31,636 nucleotides of DNA from Burkholderiales bacterium. GTDB taxonomy: Bacteria > Pseudomonadota > Gammaproteobacteria > Burkholderiales > CAIKXV01. How positions within the stretch are numbered: the stretch's first letter is position 1; each line of letters begins with the position of its first letter. A program made the translations under genes and the position numbers. The notes beneath the pieces were generated by a model that saw nothing but the letters and a program-made list of their open reading frames with translations, did not search any database and was not told where the DNA came from. Positions 1 through 8,660 of the stretch are shown in pieces. Location: the NCBI GenBank assembly GCA_014379045.1, contig JACMMK010000459.1:1-31636 (forward strand). Reading direction: 5' to 3'.

Positions 1-2
1 CG

Positions 3-953
3 CTGCTCGCCACGATCGTTGCGATCGTCGGCGCTGGTCGGGTCGAAGCGCAGCAGAAGTACCCGACCCGGGCGATCCGGCTCGTACTGCCGTTCCCGCC
101 CGGAGGAAGCACCGACATCGTCGCGCGCGTCGTCACGCAACGCCTGGGCGAGCACTGGGGCCAGCCGGTGATCATCGACAATCGCCCCGGCGCGTCGGGC
201 AACGTCGCCGCCGAACTCGTTGCGCGCGCGGCGCCGGATGGTTACACGTTGTTCCAGGTCAATGTCGCCAATGCCATCGCGGCAAGCCTGTTCGGCAAAC
301 TCAACTACAGCCTGACCGGGGACTTCGTCGCGATCACGCAGCTCGCCACGACCCCATACGCGTTGCTCGCCCACCCGGGCGTGCCGGCGAAGTCAGTGCG
401 CGAACTGCTGCAGCTCGCGCGTTCATCGCCTGGGAAGTTGAACTATGCCTCGGCCGGTCCGGGCAGCGCGACGCACCTCTCCGGTGAACTGATCAACTCG
501 CTGGGCGGCGTGACGATGGTGCATATCCCGTACAAGGGCACCGGTGCTGCGCTCGCCGCCCTGCTCTCGGGCGAGGCCGACCTGTACTTTGCCGCCGTGC
601 CTTCGGCGGTGCCGATGGTCCAGTCGGGCAAGCTGCGCGTCCTTGCCGTGAGCAGCGCGCGGCGCGCGTCGCTGATGCCGCAGGTGCCCACGATGGAAGA
701 AGGCGGCCTGAAGGGATTCGACACCGGCACCTGGCACGGCGTGCTCGCGCCGCAGGCGACCCCGCGCGAACTCGTGGGCATGCTGAGTTCAGCGCTCGTA
801 CGTATTCTCAAGGAACCGGACATCCATCAGAAACTGGTCGCGCAGGGACTCGAGCCGGTCGGCGACTCGCCCGAACAGTTCAGCGCATTCATTCAGGCCG
901 AGATGGCAAAGTGGGCGAAGCTGGTCAAGGCCTCCGGCGCGCGGCCGGAGTGA
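3..953 (+). CDS. Bug-family tripartite tricarboxylate transporter substrate-binding protein (5' partial)
   Basis: Periplasmic solute receptor of the Bug/TctC family, which delivers small carboxylates or related compounds to TTT transporters; many are orphan receptors. The reading frame is already open at base 3 and gives 316 residues. The first visible ones are a hydrophobic signal-peptide end (LLATIVAIVGAG), an AQQ-like cleavage site, then the family hallmark YPTRAIRLVLPFPPGGSTD. Other signatures are NRPGASGN, APDGYTLF and the late VPTMEEGG segment. Since the family is about 320-330 residues, only a few N-terminal residues are missing. The stop at 951-953 is followed by a convergent gene after 22 bases. 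No membrane subunits are visible, so the ligand cannot be assigned. Confidence 0.93.
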   Translation: MLATIVAIVGAGRVEAQQKYPTRAIRLVLPFPPGGSTDIVARVVTQRLGEHWGQPVIIDNRPGASGNVAAELVARAAPDGYTLFQVNVANAIAASLFGKLNYSLTGDFVAITQLATTPYALLAHPGVPAKSVRELLQLARSSPGKLNYASAGPGSATHLSGELINSLGGVTMVHIPYKGTGAALAALLSGEADLYFAAVPSAVPMVQSGKLRVLAVSSARRASLMPQVPTMEEGGLKGFDTGTWHGVLAPQATPRELVGMLSSALVRILKEPDIHQKLVAQGLEPVGDSPEQFSAFIQAEMAKWAKLVKASGARPE

Positions 954-975
954 ACCTCGCACCCGCCACCGACCT

Positions 976-1788
976 TCAGGCGGCTTCGACCAGTTCGCTG
1001 TCGACCCTCGCCACGTCCGGGCGCCATGAGGTCATGCGAATCGCGCCGAACAGCGTCGCGAACGCCACGTCGGCGGCGTCGCGCGCCGTGCCGATGCGGA
1101 TGAAGTCGACCTCGGGCGACAGGCGCGTGGGATCGAACAGGATCCAGCGCTGATCGAGGTAGGCTTCGAAGATCGCGTGAAAATCCGGCGGCGGGAATTC
1201 GAACGCCGCATAGCCGGTCACGATGCGCGCCGGGATGTTCATGGCCCGGCACAGCGCGATGCATACGTGAGCGAAGTCACGACACACGCCGACCCGGTTC
1301 AACAGCACATCTCTGGCGGTGGTGCTCGCGTTCGACGTGCCGATCTCGTACGCGATGTTGTCCCGCGTCCAGTCGATGATCGTGCGCACGCGCGTGTAGC
1401 CGGTGGGGACGTTGCCGAACAGCCGGGTCGCCAGGCCGATGAGCGCGTCCGACTCGCAGTATCGACTGGGGTAGATGTACGGGATCACATCGAGCGGCAG
1501 TGCGTTGACCGCGACTTCACACTCCTGCTCCGTGGGCACGTAGGGCGTCTTTTCAACGTCCGCCTGATAGTGCACACGCAACGATCCGTGTTGCCCCTGG
1601 ATACGCAGGAAGCGATTCCCGGTCGTCGGGTCGGTGAAACGATCGACCTCGCCGGGAACGCTGACCGAGAGTGTTTCGTCGAGCACTTTCTGGCCGAGTC
1701 GTTGTGCCGCTTCGATATTGAAGATCAGATCGGCAGGGACTGCGTCGATCTCGTAGGTCAGTTCACAGTCGATTCGGTAACGTGCCAT
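976..1788 (-). CDS. Transglutaminase-like cysteine protease-fold protein
   Basis: A 270-residue protein of the bacterial transglutaminase-like superfamily (COG1305 type). The papain-like triad is visible: Cys169 in GVCRDFAH, His204 in DFHAIFEAY and Asp219 in LFDPTR. The N-terminal 110 residues form the beta-rich domain usual in this group (YRIDCELTYEID). No signal peptide is seen, so it is probably cytoplasmic. Such proteins are thought to be peptidases, amidases or cross-linkers; the substrate is unknown. It lies 88 bases downstream of the hybrid kinase on the same strand and may be co-transcribed with it. No clear Shine-Dalgarno precedes the ATG, but the family homology begins right at it. 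Confidence 0.88.
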   Translation of the reverse strand: MARYRIDCELTYEIDAVPADLIFNIEAAQRLGQKVLDETLSVSVPGEVDRFTDPTTGNRFLRIQGQHGSLRVHYQADVEKTPYVPTEQECEVAVNALPLDVIPYIYPSRYCESDALIGLATRLFGNVPTGYTRVRTIIDWTRDNIAYEIGTSNASTTARDVLLNRVGVCRDFAHVCIALCRAMNIPARIVTGYAAFEFPPPDFHAIFEAYLDQRWILFDPTRLSPEVDFIRIGTARDAADVAFATLFGAIRMTSWRPDVARVDSELVEAA

Positions 1789-1876
1789 CGTCGGGTCGGT
1801 CGGTAGACGACCGGAAGCGGCCGCAGCCTTCTACGGAGCAACCGTCATGCCTGTACTGCGCACCCGCACGCTCTAT

Positions 1877-4015
1877 TCAGCGGCCGAGGAGCGCAGAGAT
1901 CGCATCGAGAAGCCGCTGCGGTGGCATGGGCTTCGCGAGAAAAAGGTCGAATCCCGCATCGATGACCTGTCGCCGCGAATACAGTTCGCCATGTGCAGAG
2001 AACGCCACGGCAGGCACACGCGGCAACCCCTGCTCGTTCTCGAGCTGGCGCAAGCGTTCGACGAGCGCCAGGCCGTCGAGTTGTGGCATCGACAAGTCCG
2101 AGACGACCAGCCGCTCGCCCCCGCCGGTGGCCCACTTGGGATAGAGCGCGAGCGCCTCCGAGCCCGAGCGCGCGGTGGTGACATGCGCACCGGAGCCTCG
2201 CAGCAGCGTTGAGGTGACCTCGAGCATGTCGTCCCGGTCATCGACCAGCAGCACGAAAGCGCCGGTCAGCATATCGCCGACCGGCGGATCGTCGCGGGCC
2301 GCTTCGGCTGCACCGACTTCCGACCCGCGTGTATCAGGCTGGGCGGGGTCGCTGCGCAGTCTGGTCGTCGCCAACGTGGCTTCGTCGACCGATGACGGAA
2401 AGCGCATCTTGAATCGTTTTCCCGCCGTCGCAGGGGCGATCGGATCCAGGTCGAGTGTGCCCCCTTGCAACTCCGTGACCAGGCGCGCGATCGACAGGGG
2501 AAGGCTCGATAACGCGCGCTGGCGCGAACCCGAGGCGTCGGGGGCGCCACGCTCGTCCGGTTCGCGCAAAGCCGGGTCGCTTAACTCGCCTACGAGGGTG
2601 TCGGCCGTGTCCACCTGCAGCACGACGCCGTTCTCGGCAGGGGTGCCGCCGGCGGCCTCCATGGGACGCGCCTGCACGCGCAACCGCGCACCGTCCGGCG
2701 CTGCAGCCAGTGCGTGCTCGATCAATGTCGCGAGCGACTCTTCGACGCGCGCCGGATCAGCCAGGAAGCTCAGCCTGTCGTACGCACGCTCGAACTTCAG
2801 TTCGACATTGCGCGCGCGCGCGCGCGCATCGAAGCGCGACTCCATGCGGGTAAACAGCGCACCTGCGTCTACATCGCGCACTTCGAGCTGCACTCGACCA
2901 CTCAGCAACCGCGACGCATCGAGCAGTTGCTCGACCCGGCGGCGTTGTGTGCCTACCGATGATTCGATGCCGTCGAGCGCGCGCTGTTGCGCATCGCCCG
3001 TGGCCCGAGGCGAGCGGGCAAGATAGAGCCAGCCGACCATCGCGTTGAGCGCCGAGCGCAGATCGTGCGAAACCAGTGCGAGCAGTTCATCCTTGCCGCG
3101 CATGGCGCGCTCGAGTTTGACCCGGGTGTCACGCGCGCCATCACGTTCCTGCGCGATGAGTTCGATCTGCCGGTGCGCATCGGCAAGCTGCGTCGCGAGC
3201 ACGGCGCGCTCGGCGTGTGAACGCTGCAGTTCGCCCTGATCGTCGAGGCGCACGATGCCACCCAGGTCGAACGCCCGCAACGGCCAGGCGTCCACATCGA
3301 AGGGTCCCAGTTCGTTGTGGCCCTGAAGGCGGATCGAGCGGAAGCTGCCTGGCGTGCCGAGCGACACCGAGATTTTCGCACCTTCCCCGTCGACGTATGC
3401 CAGCGACGCCGCGGTGGAGCCAGGGACGGAGATCGGGCTGCCCTGCGCCCCCAGCTTCCCGGCCAGAGCGTTCGCCGCCACCACGCGACCGCGATGATCG
3501 ATGACCCACATCGCCTCGCGCTCGGTACGCCGTTCCGATATCGAAACCGCCAGAGCCAACACTGCCTGACGGGTGCGCCACTCCAGCGCGAGCACGAGCA
3601 TGATGTTGCTGACCGCAACCGCGGCGACGGCGGTCGCGGAGGTCACCCCGCCGGAACCGATCCAGACCAACGCAGCCGTCAGCACCAGCAGCGCGGCGCG
3701 CCAGTCGAAGCACAGTTGCACGACGGCCACCAGCAGCGACACGCAGAGCAGGGAGAGGGGGATCGGTTCGGACGCCAACCCGGACACGAGGAGGTAAAAC
3801 GCCCCCACACCGGTCGATCCGGCGATCAGAAATCGAGGTCCGAGCGCCTGAGGGGGTGAAGCTCTGGCGGCCGCCGACTTTCCTTCACTTCTTTCCGGGA
3901 AGGCCAACACGTACTCCGACGGGCCGCGATGTGCCGAACCGGTTGCCCGTCCGGCCGGCGATGTAACGGAACAAACGCAACAGGGGTGCCTGCGTGCTGA
4001 GGTACGGCACGTCAA
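1877..4015 (-). CDS. Membrane hybrid histidine kinase/response regulator with degenerate ATPase domain
   Basis: A 712-residue hybrid sensor kinase. In order: about four membrane helices (residues 62-144), a PAS-like segment (165-260, with WVIDHRGRVVAAN), a coiled coil (265-310), a DHp domain with the H-box VSHDLRSALN (His317), an ATPase-like region (410-540) and a C-terminal receiver. The receiver is intact: acidic Asp592/Asp593, phospho-acceptor Asp640 in VVSDLSMPQLDG, Ser673 and Lys695. The ATPase region is odd. The N-box asparagine is absent (LIEHALAAAPDG), no DxGxG box is found, and the G2 glycines are lost (SSLPLSIARLV), so autophosphorylation is doubtful. The start is uncertain: the longest frame begins with TTG at 4015, but GTG/TTG at 3910/3907 has a GGAG upstream and would remove an unlikely 35-residue leader. 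It is divergent from the NtrC-type regulator. Confidence 0.85.
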   Translation of the reverse strand: MTCRTSARRHPCCVCSVTSPAGRATGSAHRGPSEYVLAFPERSEGKSAAARASPPQALGPRFLIAGSTGVGAFYLLVSGLASEPIPLSLLCVSLLVAVVQLCFDWRAALLVLTAALVWIGSGGVTSATAVAAVAVSNIMLVLALEWRTRQAVLALAVSISERRTEREAMWVIDHRGRVVAANALAGKLGAQGSPISVPGSTAASLAYVDGEGAKISVSLGTPGSFRSIRLQGHNELGPFDVDAWPLRAFDLGGIVRLDDQGELQRSHAERAVLATQLADAHRQIELIAQERDGARDTRVKLERAMRGKDELLALVSHDLRSALNAMVGWLYLARSPRATGDAQQRALDGIESSVGTQRRRVEQLLDASRLLSGRVQLEVRDVDAGALFTRMESRFDARARARNVELKFERAYDRLSFLADPARVEESLATLIEHALAAAPDGARLRVQARPMEAAGGTPAENGVVLQVDTADTLVGELSDPALREPDERGAPDASGSRQRALSSLPLSIARLVTELQGGTLDLDPIAPATAGKRFKMRFPSSVDEATLATTRLRSDPAQPDTRGSEVGAAEAARDDPPVGDMLTGAFVLLVDDRDDMLEVTSTLLRGSGAHVTTARSGSEALALYPKWATGGGERLVVSDLSMPQLDGLALVERLRQLENEQGLPRVPAVAFSAHGELYSRRQVIDAGFDLFLAKPMPPQRLLDAISALLGR

Positions 4016-4035
4016 CTCACGACCCCCGGATGGCG

Positions 4036-4113
4036 GGCGGAAGTCACGTGTAATATCGACAGTCCCGCACCTTCCGTCATCGTATTATGCCCGCTGGACA
4101 AGTGACTTCCGCC
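4036..4113. promoter_or_regulatory. Inverted repeat in the divergent kinase/NtrC-regulator promoter
   Basis: The 12-base arm GGCGGAAGTCAC at 4036-4047 is repeated exactly as its reverse complement at 4102-4113. Allowing one mismatch, the match extends to 16 bases per arm (4036-4051 and 4098-4113). The arms face each other across the start codon of the regulator gene (4087), and the right arm lies within codons 4-9. An operator pair for a dimeric regulator, or a long stem in the 5' end of the mRNA, are the simplest readings. The repeat is seen in the sequence; the function is inferred. Confidence 0.55.
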
Positions 4114-5508
4114 GCGAAACCCCCTTCCAATGGCGATGCAGCATCGGCGGCGGAATCGTTCGCACTGATCGTCGAAGACGACCGTGATGCCGCGCAGGCC
4201 TTGGCCGAACTGGTGCGTAATGAGGGCTTCCGGACCGCGATCGCCGGTTCGCTCGCCGAGGCCCGCCAGCAGGTCGTGCTTCGACTGCCCGATCTGGTCT
4301 TGCTGGATCTGATGTTGCCCGACGGCAGCGGCATGGAACTGTTCGACGAGCGCGAAGAGCTGGGTAACGTTGAAATCGTGCTGATGACGGGTCATGCGAG
4401 TCTGGAAACGTCGATCCAGGCCCTCAGACTCGGCGCCGCCGATTATCTGCTGAAGCCGGTCAGCCCGCGTCAGCTAAAGGCGGTGCTGAACCGGATCGGG
4501 CGCCCTGCCGAGTCGCGGGCCGAGATCGTGAAACTTCAGCAGACGGCCGATTCGGAAGGGCGCTTCGGCCACATGCGCGGTCGGGCGCCGGTGATGCAAC
4601 TCGTGTACACGCAGATCGGGCGCGTCGCGGGAACCGCCGTGACCGTGTTCATCATCGGTGAGAGCGGGTCGGGAAAGGAGGTCGTCGCACAGACCATTCA
4701 CGACCTGAGTCGGCGGCGCAAGGCCCCTTTCCTCGCGGTCAACTGCGGCGCGATTTCGCCGCAGCTGATCGAGAGCGAGATGTTCGGGCACGAGAAGGGT
4801 AGTTTCACCGGCGCGAACCGCCAGCACCGGGGATTTTTCGAACGCGCGAATGGTGGCACCCTGTTCCTCGATGAAGTGACCGAGATGCCGCTCGAATTGC
4901 AGGTAAAGCTGCTGCGCGTGCTCGAGTCAGGCACGTTCATGCGGGTGGGTTCCGACGATCTCCTCGAAACCGATGTGAGGATTGTCGCCGCAACGAATCG
5001 CGATCCCGCGCAGGCAGTCATCGCCGGGAAGCTGCGCGAAGACCTGTTCTACAGGCTGAATGTGTTCCAGATCCGGGTTCCGCCGCTACGCGATCGGCTT
5101 GAAGACGTGCCATTGCTCGCGCAGCACTTCCTCGATGCCCTGAATAGCCGGGAGAAAGGCGCGCGGAAATTCGCGGCTTCCGCGCTCGACAAGCTCGGCC
5201 AATACAGTTGGCCCGGGAACGTGCGCGAACTGAGGAACGTCGTCCAGCGGGCATATATCATGGCCGACGGCCAATCGATCACCGCCGAGTGCATCCCGTT
5301 CGATGCGCCCCAGCGTTCCGGGCAGTCGATCACGATCGCCGTGGGGACCACGGTCGAACAGATGGAAAGACAGTTGATCCTTGCGACGCTAGATTCGGTC
5401 AAGGGACACAAGGAGCGTGCCGCCGAACTGCTCGGCATCAGTCCCAAGACGCTCTACAACCGGCTTCGCGATTACGGACGCGACGCGAGTGAGGCAACGG
5501 ACGAATAG
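4087..5508 (+). CDS. Sigma-54-dependent NtrC-family response regulator
   Basis: A 473-residue enhancer-binding response regulator that activates sigma-54 RNA polymerase on phosphorylation. The receiver domain (about 25-140) has EDD at 30-32, phospho-acceptor Asp74 in LLDLMLPDGSG, Thr101 and Lys123. The AAA+ domain (about 160-390) has Walker A GESGSGKE (191-198), the sigma-54 contact loop GSFTGA (238-243), Walker B GGTLFLDE (256-263) and the arginine region REDLFYRLNVFQIRVPPLRDR. A Fis-type helix-turn-helix (440-462, KERAAELLGISPKTLYNRL) ends the protein. Domain order and length are normal for the family. It is divergent from the hybrid kinase, its probable partner. Neither the ATG nor any nearby alternative has a strong ribosome site. 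Target promoters are not known. Confidence 0.93.
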   Translation: MPAGQVTSAAKPPSNGDAASAAESFALIVEDDRDAAQALAELVRNEGFRTAIAGSLAEARQQVVLRLPDLVLLDLMLPDGSGMELFDEREELGNVEIVLMTGHASLETSIQALRLGAADYLLKPVSPRQLKAVLNRIGRPAESRAEIVKLQQTADSEGRFGHMRGRAPVMQLVYTQIGRVAGTAVTVFIIGESGSGKEVVAQTIHDLSRRRKAPFLAVNCGAISPQLIESEMFGHEKGSFTGANRQHRGFFERANGGTLFLDEVTEMPLELQVKLLRVLESGTFMRVGSDDLLETDVRIVAATNRDPAQAVIAGKLREDLFYRLNVFQIRVPPLRDRLEDVPLLAQHFLDALNSREKGARKFAASALDKLGQYSWPGNVRELRNVVQRAYIMADGQSITAECIPFDAPQRSGQSITIAVGTTVEQMERQLILATLDSVKGHKERAAELLGISPKTLYNRLRDYGRDASEATDE

Positions 5509-5541
5509 GGCTTGGTGACGGCTGTATCCGGCCAACACCGT

Positions 5542-5709
5542 CTATAGGCTCGGCGGCCGACGCCCAAGCACCGCGAAAATTATGGCGAGGATCAGTCCGA
5601 CCACGAACAGCGCCCACGCGATGTTCGCAGCGGTGCCGGCCAGACCGCCGACACCCAGAAGCGCGGCGACGACCGCTATGATCAGGAACACTGCAGCCCA
5701 ATAGAACAT
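5542..5709 (-). CDS. DUF1328 small membrane protein (copy A)
   Basis: A 55-residue peptide beginning MFYWAAVFLIIAVVAALLG and ending GRRPPSL, almost entirely two membrane helices joined by a glycine-rich turn. This is the DUF1328 (YtjA-like) pattern, a conserved inner-membrane family of unknown function often found in stress-gene clusters. The start is supported by AAGGAG seven bases before the ATG. It is too short for a 60-residue ORF cut-off. It lies 34 bases downstream of the 84-residue membrane protein and on the same strand as the phospholipase D gene, so a three-gene transcript is likely. A paralogue sits at 20095-20262. Confidence 0.9.
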   Translation of the reverse strand: MFYWAAVFLIIAVVAALLGVGGLAGTAANIAWALFVVGLILAIIFAVLGRRPPSL

Positions 5710-5743
5710 TTCGCACTCCTTCTCGTTGGACGTAGTGGATTGG

Positions 5744-5998
5744 CTAGCGAATTACACTGATGCGAGACCCCACCACCGGTTCGATTGCCTGGTTGGGCAC
5801 GGTGCTGTCGCTCGTCGCTCTGGCAAAGGAGTCTGTACCCTCTCCGAAGCCCTCCCACCCTTGCCCGGTGTTGTATACATCTCCGGAGAGATCGGGATTG
5901 TCGCGACGACGACGCGTGAAGTAGCTGCTTGCCGCACTGAACAGTGTTGCTACCGCCATACCCGCTGCTGCAGCGATCAGAAGGCCCCGATTGGTCAC
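5744..5998 (-). CDS. Small single-pass membrane protein, unknown function
   Basis: An 84-residue protein with one N-terminal membrane helix (about residues 5-24, LLIAAAAGMAVATLFSAASS), then a basic RRRR stop-transfer patch and a hydrophilic tail. I do not recognise a family. The GTG start is preceded by AAAAGGAG at good spacing, which supports real translation. It lies between the phospholipase D gene (66 bases upstream) and a DUF1328 gene (34 bases downstream) on the same strand. A role in the same envelope-related unit is inferred from position only. Confidence 0.7.
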   Translation of the reverse strand: MTNRGLLIAAAAGMAVATLFSAASSYFTRRRRDNPDLSGDVYNTGQGWEGFGEGTDSFARATSDSTVPNQAIEPVVGSRISVIR

Positions 5999-6064
5999 GC
6001 ACGTCTCCTTTTAATCATGGCCCGCAGGCCTGTGCAATTTTCCCAGCATCGCGCGTGCCCGTAG

Positions 6065-7414
6065 TCAGAGCAGGTAGTCGAACTGTCGGGCGAACCACTG
6101 TTGCAGCCGCTGTCCGATGCCGCGTCGAGACCATTGATCGCGGTTGACCTCTTCCGAGTACTTGAGGTCTCGGTGGAACAGCCGTTCGAGTTCGCCTGCG
6201 AACTTGTCGTCGAACACCACCACATTGGCTTCTTCGTTGTGAACGAAACTGCGGAAATCGAGGTTGGTCGAGCCGATCGTCGACCACACGCCGTCGACCA
6301 CCGCGGTTTTCGCATGTAACAACGCTTCCTTGCGTTCGTAGATCTTCACGCCGGCTGCGAGCATCGCGGCATAGTGCGAACGCCCCGCGGCGAGGGGCGC
6401 CCAGAAATCGCTGACACTCGGCAGCAGCAGGCGCACGTCGACGCCGCGCTGGGCTGCATCCATCAGTGCGCGGGCGAGTTGTGGATCGGGCACGAAGTAT
6501 CCGCAGGTGATATAGATTCGCTGTTCGGCGTGGGTGAATGCGGACAACAGCGCCAGATAATGGCTGGCGTCGCTGCGCTCCGGTCCACCGGTCACGATAC
6601 GGACGGGAAGACGGCCGGCGTCCGTGATCTTGGGAAAAAACCGGGTCGACTCGCCAAGGTCACTGCAGCGCTGCTGTTGCCAGATATCGATGAAGCTGCG
6701 CTGCATTTCCGCCACCGCCGGGCCCCGGATTTCGACATGCGTATCGCGCCACGGCACCTGTTCTTCGTCCGGCGCCGCGCGTCGCCTGCCGGAACCAAAC
6801 GAACCCGCCGAATAGACACTGCTCACATTGATGCCGCCGGCGAATCCGATGTGTCCGTCAACGACCAGAATCTTGCGATGATCCCGATTGTTCACACGCC
6901 ATCCGCGCCGAACCCGGGCAGGGTTCACGGGATTGAATTCGCAGACGTTGACTCCGGCGGCGCGAAGGCGCGCGAAGTATTCGGTAGGGGTTGCCATCGA
7001 CCCGACGCTGTCGTACATCAGATTGACGGTGACGCCGGCGCGACGGCGCGCAATGAGCGCCTCTGCGAAGCGCGCGCCGACCTCGTCGCCCTCGACGATG
7101 TAGCTCACCATGTTGATGTGCTCGCGGGCGGCGCGAATGGCGATGAACATCTCGGCGTGCGTCTGGGGACCGTCGACGAGAATGCGCGCGGCATTGCCTG
7201 CGACGATGGGGCTCCCGAGCACGGTCTCGGTGTCGGCGAGATGTCGTTCGAGCAGGGTATCACCCGTTCGCGCAGAAAGCGCGGCGACTGCGCGTTCTCC
7301 ACGCGTGGCAGGCGCTGCCTTCTGCGTCGCGGGACTCAGGGTCGGCAGCACGGCGCAACTTGCGAGCGCGATCGTCGCCAGCAGAAGAACCAGGCGTTCT
7401 GTGGTGGCGGTCAT
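6065..7414 (-). CDS. Phospholipase D/cardiolipin synthase-like lipoprotein
   Basis: A 449-residue enzyme of the HKD superfamily, which moves phosphatidyl groups to make cardiolipin or hydrolyses phospholipids. Both active-site motifs are present: HRKILVVD with His179, followed by GFAGG, and HAKTAVVD with His367, followed by STIGSTN. The chosen ATG gives a lipoprotein signal peptide (MTATTERLVLLLATIALASC, lipid-modified Cys20), so the enzyme is probably membrane-anchored and periplasmic. Longer frames reach GTG at 7498 but add a non-signal leader. It is followed by two small membrane-protein genes on the same strand. A second HKD enzyme of similar length is encoded at 18687-19961 and lacks the lipobox. 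Confidence 0.9.
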   Translation of the reverse strand: MTATTERLVLLLATIALASCAVLPTLSPATQKAAPATRGERAVAALSARTGDTLLERHLADTETVLGSPIVAGNAARILVDGPQTHAEMFIAIRAAREHINMVSYIVEGDEVGARFAEALIARRRAGVTVNLMYDSVGSMATPTEYFARLRAAGVNVCEFNPVNPARVRRGWRVNNRDHRKILVVDGHIGFAGGINVSSVYSAGSFGSGRRRAAPDEEQVPWRDTHVEIRGPAVAEMQRSFIDIWQQQRCSDLGESTRFFPKITDAGRLPVRIVTGGPERSDASHYLALLSAFTHAEQRIYITCGYFVPDPQLARALMDAAQRGVDVRLLLPSVSDFWAPLAAGRSHYAAMLAAGVKIYERKEALLHAKTAVVDGVWSTIGSTNLDFRSFVHNEEANVVVFDDKFAGELERLFHRDLKYSEEVNRDQWSRRGIGQRLQQWFARQFDYLL

Positions 7415-7594
7415 CGCACGCTGATGAAGTCGCGCAGCATAATGATGAAGCATGTCCGCTGACCCGTTTCGACAATCGTATTGCGGGGCAATACGCACCT
7501 TGTGTGCCTGTAAGATGCGATTTGGCGGGCACGCCCGCTGCTTGTTGGCCTTCGATCAGCGCGACGCGCGAGCGAAAGATCAGCCTACGATTCG

Positions 7595-8524
7595 ATGAAC
7601 ACTTCCGACCCCTCTCTACAGCCCGCCTCCATTCTGGTACTGGAAGACGACGACGCGTCGGTGGCGATGCTCGACGCCGTGTTGAGCGATGCGGGCTATG
7701 AAGTGGTGTGCGTGCAGCGCGGTCGGGACGCGATGCATAAATTGAGCGAACGGTCGTTCGACCTTGCCGTGTTCGATATCAACATCCCGGACTTCAGCGG
7801 TATCGAGGTGCTGCGGGCGCTGCGCGAACATCGGCTCGAGTTGCCCGTCATTTTTCTATCGGGTGAAACGGCGATCGAGTATGCAATCGACGCATTGCGG
7901 TTTCGAGCGTTCGATTTCGTTGCAAAGCCTTTCGATCCGTTGCAACTTTTGGCCGTCGTCGAACGTGCGATTCGCGAGCACCGTCAGGAAGAAGCGCGCG
8001 TGTCGCATCTCACGGATCTCGAATCCGAACTCTATCGACTGCAGCACCAGGCGTTCCACGATTGGCTCACGGGGTTGCCGAACCGGGCCTTGTTCAAGGA
8101 CCGGTTGACGCTCGCGATCGCACAAGCGCAACGCAGCGGGCGCAAGGTCGCGGTGCTGTTCCTGGATCTCGACCGGTTCAAGCCGATCAACGACCGGCAT
8201 GGGCATGATGTGGGTGACTGGGTGTTGAAAGAAGTCGCGAGACGACTGTCGGGCACGCTGCGCGGCGCCGACACGCTTGCGCGTCTGGGCGGCGACGAAT
8301 TCGTTGCCATCATTCCGTATGTCGACAATTCTGCCGCGGTCAAGGCCGTGATCGAGAAATTCGACGCTGCCCTGCGCGTACCGTTCGCGGTGGCAGGCGA
8401 ATTGCTGGAAATCGGATGTTCAGTCGGCTGCGCAATCTATCCGGACGACGGCACTTCGCCCGATCTGTTGCTGGAGAATGCCGACGCCGCGATGTACCAG
8501 CAGAAACATCGCGGCGCCGTCTGA
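7595..8524 (+). CDS. Response regulator with GGDEF diguanylate cyclase output
   Basis: A 309-residue REC-GGDEF protein, predicted to make cyclic di-GMP when its receiver is phosphorylated. Receiver: EDDD at 17-20, phospho-acceptor Asp61 in VFDINIPDFSG, Ser89 and Lys111. A coiled-coil linker follows (about 128-152). The cyclase domain has DWLTGLPNR (156-164), FLDLDRFKPIND (189-200) and an intact GGDEF at 232-236. An RxxD inhibitory site (RGAD, 223-226) sits exactly five residues before it, so product inhibition is expected. No kinase is adjacent in the same direction. The gene lies divergent from the phospholipase D lipoprotein, and its stop is four bases from the stop of the convergent entericidin-like gene. 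Confidence 0.93.
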   Translation: MNTSDPSLQPASILVLEDDDASVAMLDAVLSDAGYEVVCVQRGRDAMHKLSERSFDLAVFDINIPDFSGIEVLRALREHRLELPVIFLSGETAIEYAIDALRFRAFDFVAKPFDPLQLLAVVERAIREHRQEEARVSHLTDLESELYRLQHQAFHDWLTGLPNRALFKDRLTLAIAQAQRSGRKVAVLFLDLDRFKPINDRHGHDVGDWVLKEVARRLSGTLRGADTLARLGGDEFVAIIPYVDNSAAVKAVIEKFDAALRVPFAVAGELLEIGCSVGCAIYPDDGTSPDLLLENADAAMYQQKHRGAV

Positions 8525-8528
8525 GGCG

Positions 8529-8660
8529 TTACTTGCGACGGTCGGCGGCATCCTGCAGACGTTCGCCGCCGCGCTCGACATCCTTGCCGACGCCTTGCAC
8601 GGTATTGCACCCCGCGAGGGCGAAGGTTGCCATCAGTACCGCAACGAGCAGACTTTTCAT
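8529..8660 (-). CDS. Entericidin-like small lipoprotein
   Basis: A 43-residue lipopeptide starting MKSLLVAVLMATFALAGC, with a classic lipobox (LAGC, Cys18). The mature part NTVQGVGKDVERGGERLQD matches the entericidin A/B pattern (CNTxxGxGxDxxxxGxxI). Entericidins are small outer-membrane-associated lipoproteins, described in enterobacteria as an antidote/toxin pair linked to stationary-phase lysis; only one member is present here. The ATG is preceded by GGGAG at suitable spacing. Longer frames on this strand include upstream sequence with no coding character. Confidence 0.85.
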   Translation of the reverse strand: MKSLLVAVLMATFALAGCNTVQGVGKDVERGGERLQDAADRRK

